Source: Antedon mediterranea
Taxonomy: Eukaryota; Echinodermata; Crinoidea; Comatulida; Antedonidae
Assembly (NCBI RefSeq): GCF_964355755.1
Contig: NC_092670.1
Span: 38,365,795-38,429,794, forward strand
Length of the DNA: 64,000 nucleotides
Direction of reading: 5' to 3'
Part shown: piece by piece, positions 34,715 to 45,671 of the stretch
Layout: the number at the start of each line of letters is the position of its first letter
Numbering within the stretch: the first letter of the stretch is position 1
Notes under the pieces: model-generated
The model's input: the letters and a program-made list of their open reading frames with translations, nothing else
Databases searched by the model: none
Told to the model about the DNA's origin: nothing
Translations under genes and position numbers: made by a program

Positions 34715-34975
34715 GTAAAACATAAGGAGTGGAGTTGTGGATTGGTGGTTATGATGCTTGGCTACCACTCCAAGGGTCCTGGGTTTAAGTCCTGTCACAT
34801 GTCAGGATTTTTTCTAAGGACTAAATTACTCCACTCTCAAAGACTTGTAATAAGACTTTGTTTATGTAGAGCATCTTGTGTATATGTTTGTCTTGTGAAC
34901 CTCTGAGGGTCCCTAATGATCAGCAATAGCTGGATGGATCACCCTCATTAAATATGGTTTTTAAAAAAATAAATA
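34715..34975 (+). mobile_element. tRNA-derived SINE with LINE-type tail
   Basis: The head contains GTGGTTATGATGCTTGG (box A-like) and GGGTTTAAGTCC (box B-like), then an unrelated body. The tail has CTGAGGGTCCCTAATGATC and TGGATGGATCACCCTCATTA, ending in an A-rich run. The tail matches the LINE 3' end at about 3680-3760. Confidence 0.7.
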
Positions 34976-35473
34976 AAAAATAATTTCAATAAAAACAGTA
35001 TAAAACGAACTACAGTACAGTAAAGTAACCTAAAAAAATGAAGATGAGATGATTATTAACTTGTTAAAAATAAGGCTCTAAAAACCACAGTAACATACCT
35101 TGTAGAATAAGAAAATTGAATTCAAAACAAAAGGAAATTACCAGTAATTTCAGTACATAAAATTAATCTATTTTTAACTACATAATAGGATTTTATTTAA
35201 ACATTGTACATTTAGATACAGCCAATTTGGTATTTAAACATTGTACATTTAGATACAGCCAATTTGGTAGGTTGCCATGGATCCGCAATTGACGCTGAAC
35301 CACTAGATTAGACTACATGCGGTGAACTAGCTAATAAACTCTTATTGTGAAATCTTTTAGAGCAGGAAGGAGTCGGATTTATCATTGATTAAAAATGGGT
35401 ATAGATGATGAAGATAATGTTACACACACTCAGCGTACATGCTACTGTGAATGCTATGAATAGAATGAACATG

Positions 35474-35552
35474 TGACGTCATTCAAAGTGACCTCTTGAC
35501 CTTTATACTGTGTAATATATATACAGCGTACGTGCATTTTATCAGCTCATCA
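35474..35552 (+). promoter_or_regulatory. Candidate regulated core promoter: CRE, DR2 and TATA box
   Basis: In order: perfect cAMP-response element TGACGTCA (35474-35481); a direct repeat TGACCT-CT-TGACCT (35489-35502), the reverse of a nuclear-receptor DR2; TATATATA (35516-35523); an initiator-like ATCATTCCAGTCAGT about 30 bp on. A short leader then reaches a donor ATG/GTGAGA at 35585. Its target may be the small gene whose 5'UTR exon starts at 44384; that link is inference. Confidence 0.4.
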
Positions 35553-36825
35553 TTCCAGTCAGTGTGATAGTGAGCACTAGGATGGTGAGAGTTTTGTCGT
35601 GAGTATTTGAAATAAATTTTCTGAACAAATATCAACTTAAAATGTTCTTGATACTGATAGTTTTGATTAATTGATTTTAAAATCCATTTTAAAATTAAAT
35701 TACTGAAATATTTTAAATGTACAGTAGTTGATTTCCACTATTTTGTGAATTCACGTTACTTAACACATTTACTGTAGAAGTGCATTAAAAATAATTTGTT
35801 TTTTAGGTTTTAAATTAAAAATTTGCTAGATTTTTCATATTGCTAGTTTTGCTTGTGGTTGTAATTTTGGGAGAAAATAGTTTGGTAACAGTATAATAAA
35901 GTTACCTAAGGCTTGATCTACATTAGGTAGATTCACGCAATCGTTCTTTGAGGGCGCTATAAGCGAGGCGTTATTTTGTATTGTAAAGTTGTCCTACTAT
36001 GGAATTGATTAGTTTACCTTAACATAATTGCTTGCTTAGTTTTAGTTTGTTTATTTTGCTGGATTTTGACAACTACCAAAGGTCTCCTATCATTGGATAA
36101 AAAAGTATATTTCTAGACCTTTTTTAACATTTATTTATTGATTAGAGCTACACTTTCCTGGTAAAAATATCTAATAGGGTTCTATAGGCAGACAACACTG
36201 TAGATCCTAACATGCTGTAGGCTAGGCTTCAGTAATTCTTCACTCATTCTTCACTCAAGTTCTCTAGAATTGTTTTATATTTGAGGCTGCTATATAAAGC
36301 AAAGATATCTAATACCATGTATTAGCTGTTTTATAAAGTTACCACCTTGATTTAGAATCAATTTTTATTGAAAATTCATCTGGGTAAATTTGATCAATGC
36401 AATACCAGGTATTAACTCTTTTTTAATACCATGTGTTATTATTTTTATTTACCATCTTGTTTACCAGAATCAATTTATTTAATTGAAAATTAATTAATGT
36501 GATTAAAGTATAGTTTACATAATCAAAATGGAAAATACTAATAATTTATACTTTCGTAAATAACCATTGTTATTTAATTTTTTTTTAATGAATTATGCTA
36601 TTTCCAGATTTATGATGGTGATTATTGTATTATTATTTAAGCATAGATGCATGCCAGATTACAATTGGCCTATGAATAAGTGAGAAAGAACCATATGCTA
36701 TAAGTTAACTTATTGAATTGAATACAGTAATGCTTATATTAAGGGGACACCTTCGGGACCAAACAAATTTGCCACTTAATATGGCTTTTCCTGAATAGAA
36801 ATAATAATACCCCTTGTGGTTGTTT

Positions 36826-37649
36826 GGTTTCGATCCAAGTCGGCCCTAAACCGTCTCGGCCAAAGTCAAGTCGGCCTCAAGTCAAGTCGGCCTCAAGTCA
36901 ACTCGGCCTCAAGTCAACTCGGCCTCACGTCAACTCGGCCAAAAAATAATCGGTCAACTCGGCCCCGTTAAAGTATGGAACGCAAAAAGTGCAAATGAAG
37001 GGGATTGATAAAATAATATTTCTTCACAATTTTTTAACTATGAATAATTCTGACTTTTAATGAATATTATTATTTAGACAATAATATATTTAGCAAAAAA
37101 AATAGGAATGATTTCACCAACTTTCCTTTATTTACGTTTAATAAAATTTCGTAGCTGAGCCTCCCTGCGCGTTTGCCAGCTTTTTCGATATCTACAACTG
37201 CTACGTGTTTTCGCTGACCGGGGGATTCCCCTTTTTAAAAAACGCAAATCATGCACAAAAACGATGTACGATCATTTTTTCTACGGCCAAATGGTGGAAC
37301 GTAGGCCTCCGTCTTCGATTTCCTAAAATACGGTACCTGCACGTGTTTTTTGTAACACGCGGGTACTTCTATTCATATCGGGCAATGAGTTCATTTTTTT
37401 ATATATTATATTTTTTATTTCTTCATTTTTTTTAAAACGTGGATAGTAAGAATCGTAATAATAATAAGCACTTTTTGCGTTCCATACTTTATTGTGGCCG
37501 AGTTGACCGATTAGTTTTTGGCCGAGTTGACGTGAGGCCGAGTTGACTTGAGGCCGAGTTGACTTGAGGCCGAGTTGACTTGGGGCCGACATGACGTGGG
37601 GCCGACTTGACTTTGGCCGAGACGGTTTGGGCCGACTTGACATGCACCC
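36826..37649. mobile_element. Foldback element D with perfect 8 bp target duplication
   Basis: GGTTGTTT lies directly outside both ends (36818-36825 and 37650-37657). Inward ends are GGTTTCGATCCAAGTCGG and GGGTGCATGTCAAGTCGG. The left arm (36833-36965) has 16 bp modules CAAGTCAAGTCGGCCT; the right arm (37493-37649) is the inverse. Inside the arms lies a further inverted pair, TATGGAACGCAAAAAGTGC. The core at 37198-37345 (minus strand) is homologous to 10835-10985 of element B. It sits inside an older repeat with ends near TTAAGGGGACACC and GGTTGTCTCCCC. Confidence 0.85.
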
Positions 37650-38161
37650 GGTTGTTTTATGGGAAGGTGGCCTTAATAAGGTTGTCTCCCCTGTAAAAGG
37701 TTAAACTCATTAACACTACAGTAATATTTCAAAAATATGAAACAATTTTTTTTTAAATAGAAAATTCAATCATTATAATTTCAAGACCAAGATTTGTTAT
37801 ACTGTACTGTATTACCCATACCTGTTTATTGTTTTTGTTAGATTGGACTGTTTACCCAATAATTATACCCTCCTTCAGCTGTCCCCTTCCTCCCCCCCCC
37901 CCCCCCCCACCACCTCCTCATTCAACCATTCATCTTAAATAAAAAAATGTCTGGATTGAAAACAAGACATTACAGATTGAAAATAAGACATTTCAGATTG
38001 AAAACTGTTTATATATTCAATGGATAATACACATTTTGGTTTAATATTAAAATGAATTCTACTGCCAAACTGGTTACTACTTATGCAGACTCCATCCTAC
38101 ATTTTAAAATCGAAGAGCATATCAAATGAAATGCTCTTATTCACGTCACAAGACACCTACT

Positions 38162-39494
38162 CAGGGGCGCAGCCAGCAAAGAATTAAAGGGGGGGTCAAC
38201 CAATATGTGAGTATTTTGCGAGCGAAGCGAGCAACCATGGGCTGGGGGCCAGGGGGCCGCCAAGGGCCCCCCGGTTGGGGTCCAGGGGGCTTCGCCCCCT
38301 GGAAGCTTTGGCGGTCTAGGGCAATCTAGATCATTTGAATCGGTTTACGCACACACAAATATGCAAATATGACAATGTTAACACTAATAAACTGAAACAA
38401 AGAAAACAAAAAACAACTCTCATTTTCATTACAGAACATTTTTATATTCCAGGCTGCCACAGACAAACACTTTTTTTCTTGCTTGTTTGTTGATTTGTGT
38501 AGAGAGGCTGTAAACTCAGAGGAGGAATTATTTGAATTCCTCCCTTTTCACCAATACGAAAGTTGCATGAAATGAACGTAGAGATGCAAAAGTTTGAAAA
38601 AAGAAATTAGAATGATAGCATGGAGGGAGTGATATTATTAAATGAGAACCGTAAGGTTAGAGTGCATACACTGTGCAAGTCCAAGAAGCTATCTTGGCTC
38701 CGTGTGTATGTGAGACGCTTATCATACCCAGTACATACAATATTTTGTTTAAAAATATACCTATTTTGTTCGAATGTATAGTATAGGTGATAGCTTATAC
38801 ATAATTGTAATAACTAACTTCTAAATTATTATCATACATTTTACGTTAGTTACTATAACGGCGCTCTTGACATCGCGTGATGCATCTTTAAACATAAGTT
38901 TGGAACATTCTTCTTGGCTTGGAGACAGAATTCGCGAATGACATTCTCTGTATTAATGTTCATGTTAAAGTGTATGTTCATGAGGCACAATCCCGAAAGC
39001 TGCTCATAAGACATGTGATTTCCCAAACAGGTTTTCGTTCTCCATAAAGTCGAAAAACTCCGCTCAGCTTCAGCAGACGTTACGGGCATAGGCCTACGCG
39101 ATTAGAAGAAGTGCACGCACATTCGGGAACACATCTGGATCCGCTAATTTTACACAGTCGCTTCCATCACTGAAGCTCGGAATGAAGATGTTCGTGTCTT
39201 GGCAGATCATCGTACCAAATTCAAGTTCCTTGAAGACTTCTTCAACATTACACTTCACTATAGACTCGGGTGCTACGCCAAATATTTTAAAGCATGGCCT
39301 GTTATCGGCAGAAAAGCGGGTTTTTAACTCGGTTTGTAATCAAGAAGTTGATTTGGTAATACTGTTCGGTAGTAATCTTCCACAGTATCTCCAGGATGAT
39401 TTGATCTGTATTGTTGTCTCATGTTTTTATTTATTTTTTCTAAAAAAAAGGGGGGGTCAGGACCCCCGTGACCCCCCCACTGGCTGCGCCCCTG
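38162..39494 (-). mobile_element. hAT transposon remnant
   Basis: Terminal inverted repeats CAGGGGCGCAGCCAG at both ends. On the minus strand 39089-38853 reads PVTSAEAERSFSTLWRTKT then NHMSYEQLSGLCLMNIH, the C-terminal dimerisation region of hAT transposases. Upstream, 39230-39100 reads FSDGSDCVKLADPDVFPNVR in another frame with a stop, so the gene is broken. Most of the transposase is missing. An exact 8 bp duplication is not found. Confidence 0.75.
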
Positions 39495-40765
39495 CTACTT
39501 TGTCTTAACCACCGTACGTAGTGTAAGTAAGTCTTAATTCTCACTTTAAATATGCATTATGGCCAAACTGTCAATATGATCAATACAATTGCATACTTTG
39601 CGGCGTACATTAAGAACATTGACAAATAAAGGAAATTATCATAGGCCTATTAAGACACATTATATTACACTTTTTAAAAATCTATTTTCATTTTTAAACT
39701 GTATTTCCTTTGACTAGTGGTACTTATTCATAGGCCTATTAGACTCATATTATTATTACTCTTTTTTAAAATATATTTTCATTTTAAATTTTAACTGTAT
39801 TTCCCTTGACTAGTGGTACTACATTATATGCCACATACAGTAATTGGTATAATTTCACTTAATAATGGGTGTTAATTGCCATTATGAGTTAATGCATATT
39901 CATGACACATTAAGTTAATAAATAATCACTGGTTGAATAAGCTTGTACAGTATGTGGGATCTGTTTTTATCATTCCTTGTATATTTTAATAGCTAATGTA
40001 CTGCTAATTGTATTTTGTCATATTTGTCATGACAGAACTAGAACAGGTGTAATGGTAGAGAACTGTAAATCAAGCAAAACATCCGACACAGTCTTCACAA
40101 CATTTGTCGCAAATTTTTAATTGATTTTTTCGGGGAAATATAAATCATTCATAACATTTCCATATGGTTCTTGTGATTAGTTTCTCTGCAGATAAAGACA
40201 AACTATGTACTATAGCATGTACAGTATCTCAATAACCCAGTAGGCCTACACCTACACAAGTTGGTTACCCTACTGATCCCTCACCTAGCCCCTAGGGAAG
40301 GAGCATTGATTGCAGGAGCGCATCCAATGGGGTTCCCAGCACTGTAATGCAAAAAGTAGGACATCAAATTATGCTCAGCCCTTCATTTCACCATTTTTTA
40401 GGCCCTATTCCCCCTATTTGAAAATCCTGGATCTGCCACTGAAATATGCAACATATTGTGTACCAAGTGATATCATTTACAATGTATGTCATTATTGTAT
40501 CGGTATCGTATTCTAACAACTGTTCGCACCAACACGGAGTCAAATGTTTAATTGGCCAACAACTGTTTAAGTAGTATTACGTTATTAAGATATATAGCAT
40601 GGTGTTGACAAAATACTTTAAACATCTCTCCGACACATTGCATTACTGTAACTGCAGTATACATACTGCACAATGTATAGGTGTGAATTAATAATGAAAA
40701 ATAATTAGTATTTGAAGAAATATTTATGACACAATAGTATATTTTGTGTCAATTTTCATACCTAA
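39495..40765. other. Gene-free interval
   Basis: AT-rich, with an internal duplication of about 70 bp (CATAGGCCTATTA ... TTGACTAGTGGTAC at 39640 and 39730) and a small hAT-like fragment at 40314-40441. No exon seen. Confidence 0.5.
40314..40441 (-). mobile_element. Small hAT-like MITE fragment
   Basis: On the minus strand it starts CAGTGGCAGATCCAGGATTT and runs to TTGGATGCGCTCCTGC. A related piece, GTGGATCCAGGATTC, lies at about 837. No clean inverted ends. Confidence 0.35.
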
Positions 40766-40927
40766 AGCTCTGACTACACTATCAAACTTTATGCGACAAA
40801 AAACAACTTGATGTGCCCATATATCAACATGATGATGTTATATCAGTACCATATGTGGGCATGTCACTGCCATATTTGGCACATCACACTTTTTTGTCAA
40901 ACTTGTTTGATATTGTAGACATAGCTT
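40766..40927 (-). mobile_element. M1 MITE, copy 18
   Basis: Full length, moderately diverged. Confidence 0.8.
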
Positions 40928-41477
40928 TACTGTACAATACAATTGAATACAAATCTTTCATTATTCTGGAATAGCTCTTTCAATACACAAGTACTGGTCT
41001 CCCAAGCCCTAGTAAAGTAACAATAGCCTTTTCTATTTGACAGTCTGGTAGTAATCTGTTATTATTATTATTTCCTTTTTTTTTTTAAATTTTTCCTCTC
41101 CTAAAAATTAATGCAATGGACTCCTCACCCAGTCAAATGGTCAAGATTTTATGAATGTTGACATAAGGTCAACGGCGGTCAATCAACCATTTTGCCTTTG
41201 AACTCAAATATACACAGTGTTTAACATATACAATAAAACTTTATTATTCTCCAGGGAAATTCATTTGATTGTGGTAATAAAATTAAAATTTCATAAAAAC
41301 GTTAGGCAATCACAACTATGGTAAATCGTTGTTTCAGCATCTAATCAATTTTTCTCGTTATTCTGAGATCGCCATCACTGAAATTTCTTCTGTTTCTGCT
41401 GGAAAGAAATTTGGAGTAATTTTGAGGAGAAATACATAGGCCCTGGCCTTATATAGCGCATTAAATGTGTAAAGTAA

Positions 41478-41588
41478 AGCTCTGTCTACACTATCAAACT
41501 AGTTTAAAGTGTGATGTGCCCAAATATGGTAGAGATATGACATCATCATCATGTCATCATTTTTTTTTGTCACATAAAGTGTGTGTAG
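41478..41588 (+). mobile_element. M1 MITE, copy 19
   Basis: Internally deleted; the right end is decayed to TGTGTGTAGAT. Confidence 0.7.
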
Positions 41589-41755
41589 ATATTGCGTAAG
41601 TTTAAAACTTGCACTACATACGATAATTGGCACCCATTCAAGCCTTTTTGCTAGATTCATCCACAACAATATGTTATTGATTAAAGTAACTGGCACTATT
41701 AGGGGCCATGATCTCTATTATTCCCCACCAGTATGATAAAAAAAAACTATTCTTT

Positions 41756-42828
41756 CTACCGCAGTATACAATACTACCCATTCCATTATACACTTGTAAG
41801 ACACAGTTTATACCGTAGTATACAATACTACCCATTCCATTATACACTTGTAAGACACAGTTTATACCGCAGTATACAATACTACCCATTCCATTATACA
41901 CTTGTAAGACACAGTTTCTACCGCAGTATACAATACTACCCATTCCATTATACACTTGTAAGACACAGTTTATACCGCAGTATACAATACTACCCATTCC
42001 ATTATACACTTGTAAGACACAGTTTATACCGCAGTATACAATACTACCCATTCCATTATACACTTGTAAGACACAGTTTATACCATAGTATACAATACTA
42101 CCCATTCCATTATACACTTGTAAGACACAGTTTATACCGCAGTATACATTACTACCCATTCCATTATACACTTGTAAGACACAGTTTATTATACAATACT
42201 ACCCATTCCATTATACACTTGTAAGACACAGTTTATACCGCAGTATACAATACTACCCATTCCATTATACACTTGTAAGACACAGTTTATACCGCAGTAT
42301 ACAATACTACCCATTCCATTATACACTTGTAAGACACAGTTTATACCGCAGTATACAATACTACCCATTCCATTATACACTTGTAAGACACAGTTTATAC
42401 CATAGTATACAATACTACCCATTCCATTATACACTTGTAAGACACAGTTTATACCGCAGTATACAATACTACCCATTCCATTATACACTTGTAAGACACA
42501 GTTTATACCATAGTATACAATACTACCCATTCCATTATACACTTGTAAGACACAGTTTATACCGCAGTATACAATACTACCCATTCCATTATACACTTGT
42601 AAGACACAGTTTATACCATAGTATACAATACTACCCATTCCATTATACACTTGTAAGACACAGTTTATACCGCAGTATACAATACTACCCATTCCATTAT
42701 ACACTTGTAAGACACAGTTTATACCGCAGTATACAATACTACCCATTCCATTATACACTTGTAAGACACAGTTTATACCGCAGTATACAATACTACCCAT
42801 TCCATTATACACTTGTAAAACACAGTTT
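41756..42828. repeat. Minisatellite of 54 bp units, about 20 copies
   Basis: The unit runs ATACCGCAGTATACAATACT, ACCCATTCCATTATACACTT, GTAAGACACAGTTT. Copies are almost identical. Variants CCGCAG and CCATAG alternate between about 42400 and 42640, suggesting a 108 bp dimer amplified there; one copy near 42188 is shortened. Because 54 is divisible by three, long frames stay open on both strands (163 residues forward, 165 and 219 reverse). I treat these as repeat artefacts. Confidence 0.95.
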
Positions 42829-42933
42829 TCTACTATTGATTTCTTCATACATTTCCTTCTTACAAGTTAATTATTTAAAATACAATTTGTCATGTATAGT
42901 CCTAATTAAATCCAGATTGATTTTTTTTTCTTT

Positions 42934-43094
42934 AAGCTCTGTCTACACTATCAAACTTTATGCGACAAAAAAAAATTTGATGTGCCCATATGGATATGAT
43001 GATATCATATCACAACCATATTTGAGCATTTCACTACTATATTTGGACACATCACACTTTTTGTCGAACTAGTTTGATGCTGTAGACAGAGCTT
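42934..43094 (-). mobile_element. M1 MITE, copy 20
   Basis: Full length, about 100 bp after the 54 bp array. Confidence 0.85.
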
Positions 43095-43479
43095 TACATT
43101 ATTTGTTTTCTTTAATGTTTACATGACCTTGGTTGTGTAATCATAGTAGATACACTGTGTTAATTATTTAAACGAGGATTTCTCTTTATGTTATTGTATT
43201 GAATCAGGATTATTATGTTGTTGGTGACAAACACTATAATCAATAATCAATAATAATAATCAATAATAATCAAACACTATAATCAATACAAAATGAATAA
43301 AGCAAAACAACTCACAACGTAACAACCTGAGTGAATTCAATTCAATTCAATTTATTCCGGATTTTACAAAACAAACAATAACACATGCATCACACATGCG
43401 AACGTATCAGAACCATATAATGCATTTGCTCTGGCCTAAAGGAGAGTCATGTCAAAAAGATTGATGTAATACACTAATA

Positions 43480-44131
43480 CCGTAGTTCCTCGCGTATAAT
43501 CCCACCTCGAGTATAATCCCACCCCCAACTTTACGATTACCTTCGCAAGCAAGCATATCCCCGGGCAAAGTCCCAGTGTATAATTTATCATTAGGACAGA
43601 GGTAGGCCTAGCTAGCTAGGCCGACGTCAATTTTTTTTAAAGAAATTCTCACCAAAAAATAGAGTAATTTTTCTGAATTCGGCTGACTTAAAACTCATCA
43701 AACATTGGCCATCGTAAAGTTGAATACAACCTTAATATCATCGCCCCGATCTTCGCGTTCTGCACATCATGCATTCGCCGCACACTCGCTCGCCGTGTAC
43801 ATTCTGCCTTGTTTACACTACTGCATGCTTGATTACCATAAAAAAAACACCGCCCTCTATGCCGACCGGAGCAGTACTGTAGTTCGTGTCACATGCAACA
43901 ACATGCGATTTGCACAGAGCTCGAGCGTGGGGAATCGGGAGAGTAGGCCTAGATGACCTGGTAGTCTAATGTCTAGGCCTACATCGGAATATAGCTAGCC
44001 TAAATCGTAGCCAGAAGAAATATTGTCATTTTCAGTTCATGCACCGGGAAATTCCTGGGTATAGTCCCACCTCCCAAATTCGGGCAAATTTCACGTACAA
44101 GGGGGGTGGGATTATACCCGGGGAACTACGG
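43480..44131. mobile_element. TA-flanked element, 652 bp
   Basis: Ends CCGTAGTTCCTCGCGTATAA and, on the other strand, CCGTAGTTCCCCGGGTATAA, followed by TCCCACC in both; TA flanks both. No transposase found, so probably a non-autonomous Tc1/mariner- or pogo-like element. Confidence 0.65.
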
Positions 44132-44383
44132 TACCGTAATAAAGTTACGCATATATATTAAATGATGAAGGGCTAGTGTTGCCCGAAAGCTCTGCTAACT
44201 TTTCTGGCTGTTTTACTTCTCGTTTTGATTTAGCTTTTCGCTTTTATTTTGTATCTCCATTGAGATCCAGCCACTGATACCCACAGCATTGTCATTTTTT
44301 CAGTAATTTGCCTTTGGATTTATATATTATTAAATATATTATATATAACAGTATATAACTTTTTGATGCTTTTTTTTTTGTAG

Positions 44384-44543
44384 GACTCGCTAAGTTGTTA
44401 AGCGTTACCAGTTTGATGCTGATGTCAGAGGTCACTGGATGTTGCAACGACGACTGGTTGCAATATTTCTTGAGAACAAGGATTAGTGAGGCAGATTAAT
44501 TGCGGATTATCTCAACATATTTTAATTAAGTACAGTATATAAG
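44384..44543 (+). other. Probable 5'UTR exon of the small uncharacterised gene
   Basis: Follows a polypyrimidine tract and TAG acceptor and ends at AAG/GTAAAT. It has two upstream ATGs with short frames and no long frame of its own. The next acceptor is at 44855, leading to the coding exon. Confidence 0.45.
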
Positions 44544-44612
44544 GTAAATAGATAAAAATAATTGTTTAATTTTTTTTCATCACTCATTTGATTTAATCAA
44601 AAGATCAGAACT

Positions 44613-44780
44613 TAAGCTCTGTCTATAGTATCAAGCTAGTTTGACAGAAAAGTGTGATGAGCCCAAATATGGTAGTGATATTCCCAAAAAATATGGTAGT
44701 GATATGACATCGTCATGTCCATATATGGACACATCACCGTTTTTTGTCACATACAATTTGATAGTGTAGACAGAGCTTAA
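44613..44780 (+). mobile_element. M1 MITE, copy 21
   Basis: Full length; in the 5'UTR intron of the small uncharacterised gene. Confidence 0.85.
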
Positions 44781-44906
44781 GACACTATGGCTCATTTGAC
44801 CTGCAAGATTTAAATTGAATTATTTTTAAATAAATGTGTGTTCTTTCTCTTTCAGTTAATTTGTGCCAAATTTATTTCTAGAGATAAGAAAATTATTTAT
44901 TTTGTC

Positions 44907-45671
44907 ATGGCTACGATTCCTCCAAGCATGTTCGTGGCACCAGGGAGTTGCCACTCGAGTCTACGCAAATATCAACAGATACAGAAAAGGCAGCAGTCGC
45001 AGGAGATGGACATCAACTCCAACAGGAGTGAAGTTGATGGCAGCCATGCTAAGGCCATGCCAACCACACCCATCGGTTCGCCAATTGGGTCACCTACCCC
45101 GCCTGGTATGTTTTTATCTTTTTTTATCTTTGTGGTAAAATAACAATTTAAAAAGTATATGAACCTCATAGATATTATTAGGGCTGAGTTGTTTTGTTAC
45201 TAAGGCAGTGTTTTTGTAGTTTTGTGGTTAAGATGGCCGGCTACCCTAGGGTCTTGGGTCCAAATCCAAAAGATGGTTACCATGTAATAAAGTATAAAAT
45301 ATAAGTAATAAAACTTTTGTGTATAAAGTATCTTGTGAGTCAAGGTTGCCAGCTTTGAGATGGATAGTGAATGAACTCACTTTAAGGCTATCCTTAGCGA
45401 TCTGCTTAAAATGATATTTTATTTTAATAAATTGAGAATGTTCACATTATTTTACTAATTATTTCTATTTATAGTGTCTCCTTTGAACAAGATGTACCAG
45501 TATTTTCGTTCATTCAGTAACCCAGGCATAAGTGTACCAACCACACAGGCTGATATTAAGCAAGTTGGCGCAGAGCAAAGACATTTTGACTTCTCACCAC
45601 AAGGGGCTCCGGCATCGGATCAAAGCAGCTCTCCACTGAACTCACCAAGATCAGTTTCTGACAATGCTTAA
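44907..45671 (+). CDS. Small uncharacterised disordered protein, 131 residues
   Basis: Two coding exons, 44907-45105 (exon begins 44856) and 45475-45671, joined in phase 1. The start is the first ATG after the acceptor and opens MATIPPSMFVAPGS. The protein is low in complexity: a Q/R-rich stretch (KYQQIQKRQQSQ), TPIGSPIGSPTPPG with proline-directed Ser/Thr sites, then SPLNKMYQYFRSFSNPGI as the most ordered-looking segment, and a Ser/Pro tail (SSPLNSPRSVSDNA). No signal peptide, membrane segment or known domain. The clean splice phase, codon-like composition and AATAAA downstream argue that it is real; I do not recognise the family. A SINE lies in its only coding intron. The repeated SP/TP dipeptides could be kinase sites, which is inference. 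Confidence 0.7.
45200..45440 (+). mobile_element. tRNA-like SINE, second family
   Basis: GTGGTTAAGATGGCCGG (box A-like) and GGGTCCAAATCC (box B-like), then a body ending GGATAGTGAATGAACTCAC ... CTATCCTTAGCGATCTGC and an AT-rich tail. Related in plan, not in tail, to the SINE at 34715. Confidence 0.5.

Larger units (their letters stand above)
30137..35473. other. Gene-free interval with scattered repeats
   Basis: No convincing exons on either strand. It contains a minus-strand SINE (32497-32655), M1 fragments (32361, 32699), an M1 copy and a SINE at 34530-34975, a poly-C run near 31689, and short hairpins at 33302-33369 and 34125-34222. Confidence 0.5.

Noticed and set aside
34728-34800. tRNA gene
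   Set aside because: Box A and B-like sequences are present but the cloverleaf arms do not pair, and it continues into a SINE body with a LINE tail.
38126-38329. Glycine-rich frame over the left hAT end
   Set aside because: GC-rich terminal region of the hAT remnant; a similar spurious frame appears at 46879.
39640-39830. Possible mobile element from a ~70 bp duplication
   Set aside because: Only a local tandem duplication; no termini or target duplication.
41733-42848. Long open frames on both strands over the 54 bp array
   Set aside because: They exist only because the unit length is a multiple of three and lacks stops; no splice, start or composition evidence of a protein.
44863-45138. 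Alternative frame over the small-gene exon (91 codons)
   Set aside because: It overlaps the frame that joins in phase with the next exon; composition is arginine/histidine-rich, typical of an off-frame shadow.
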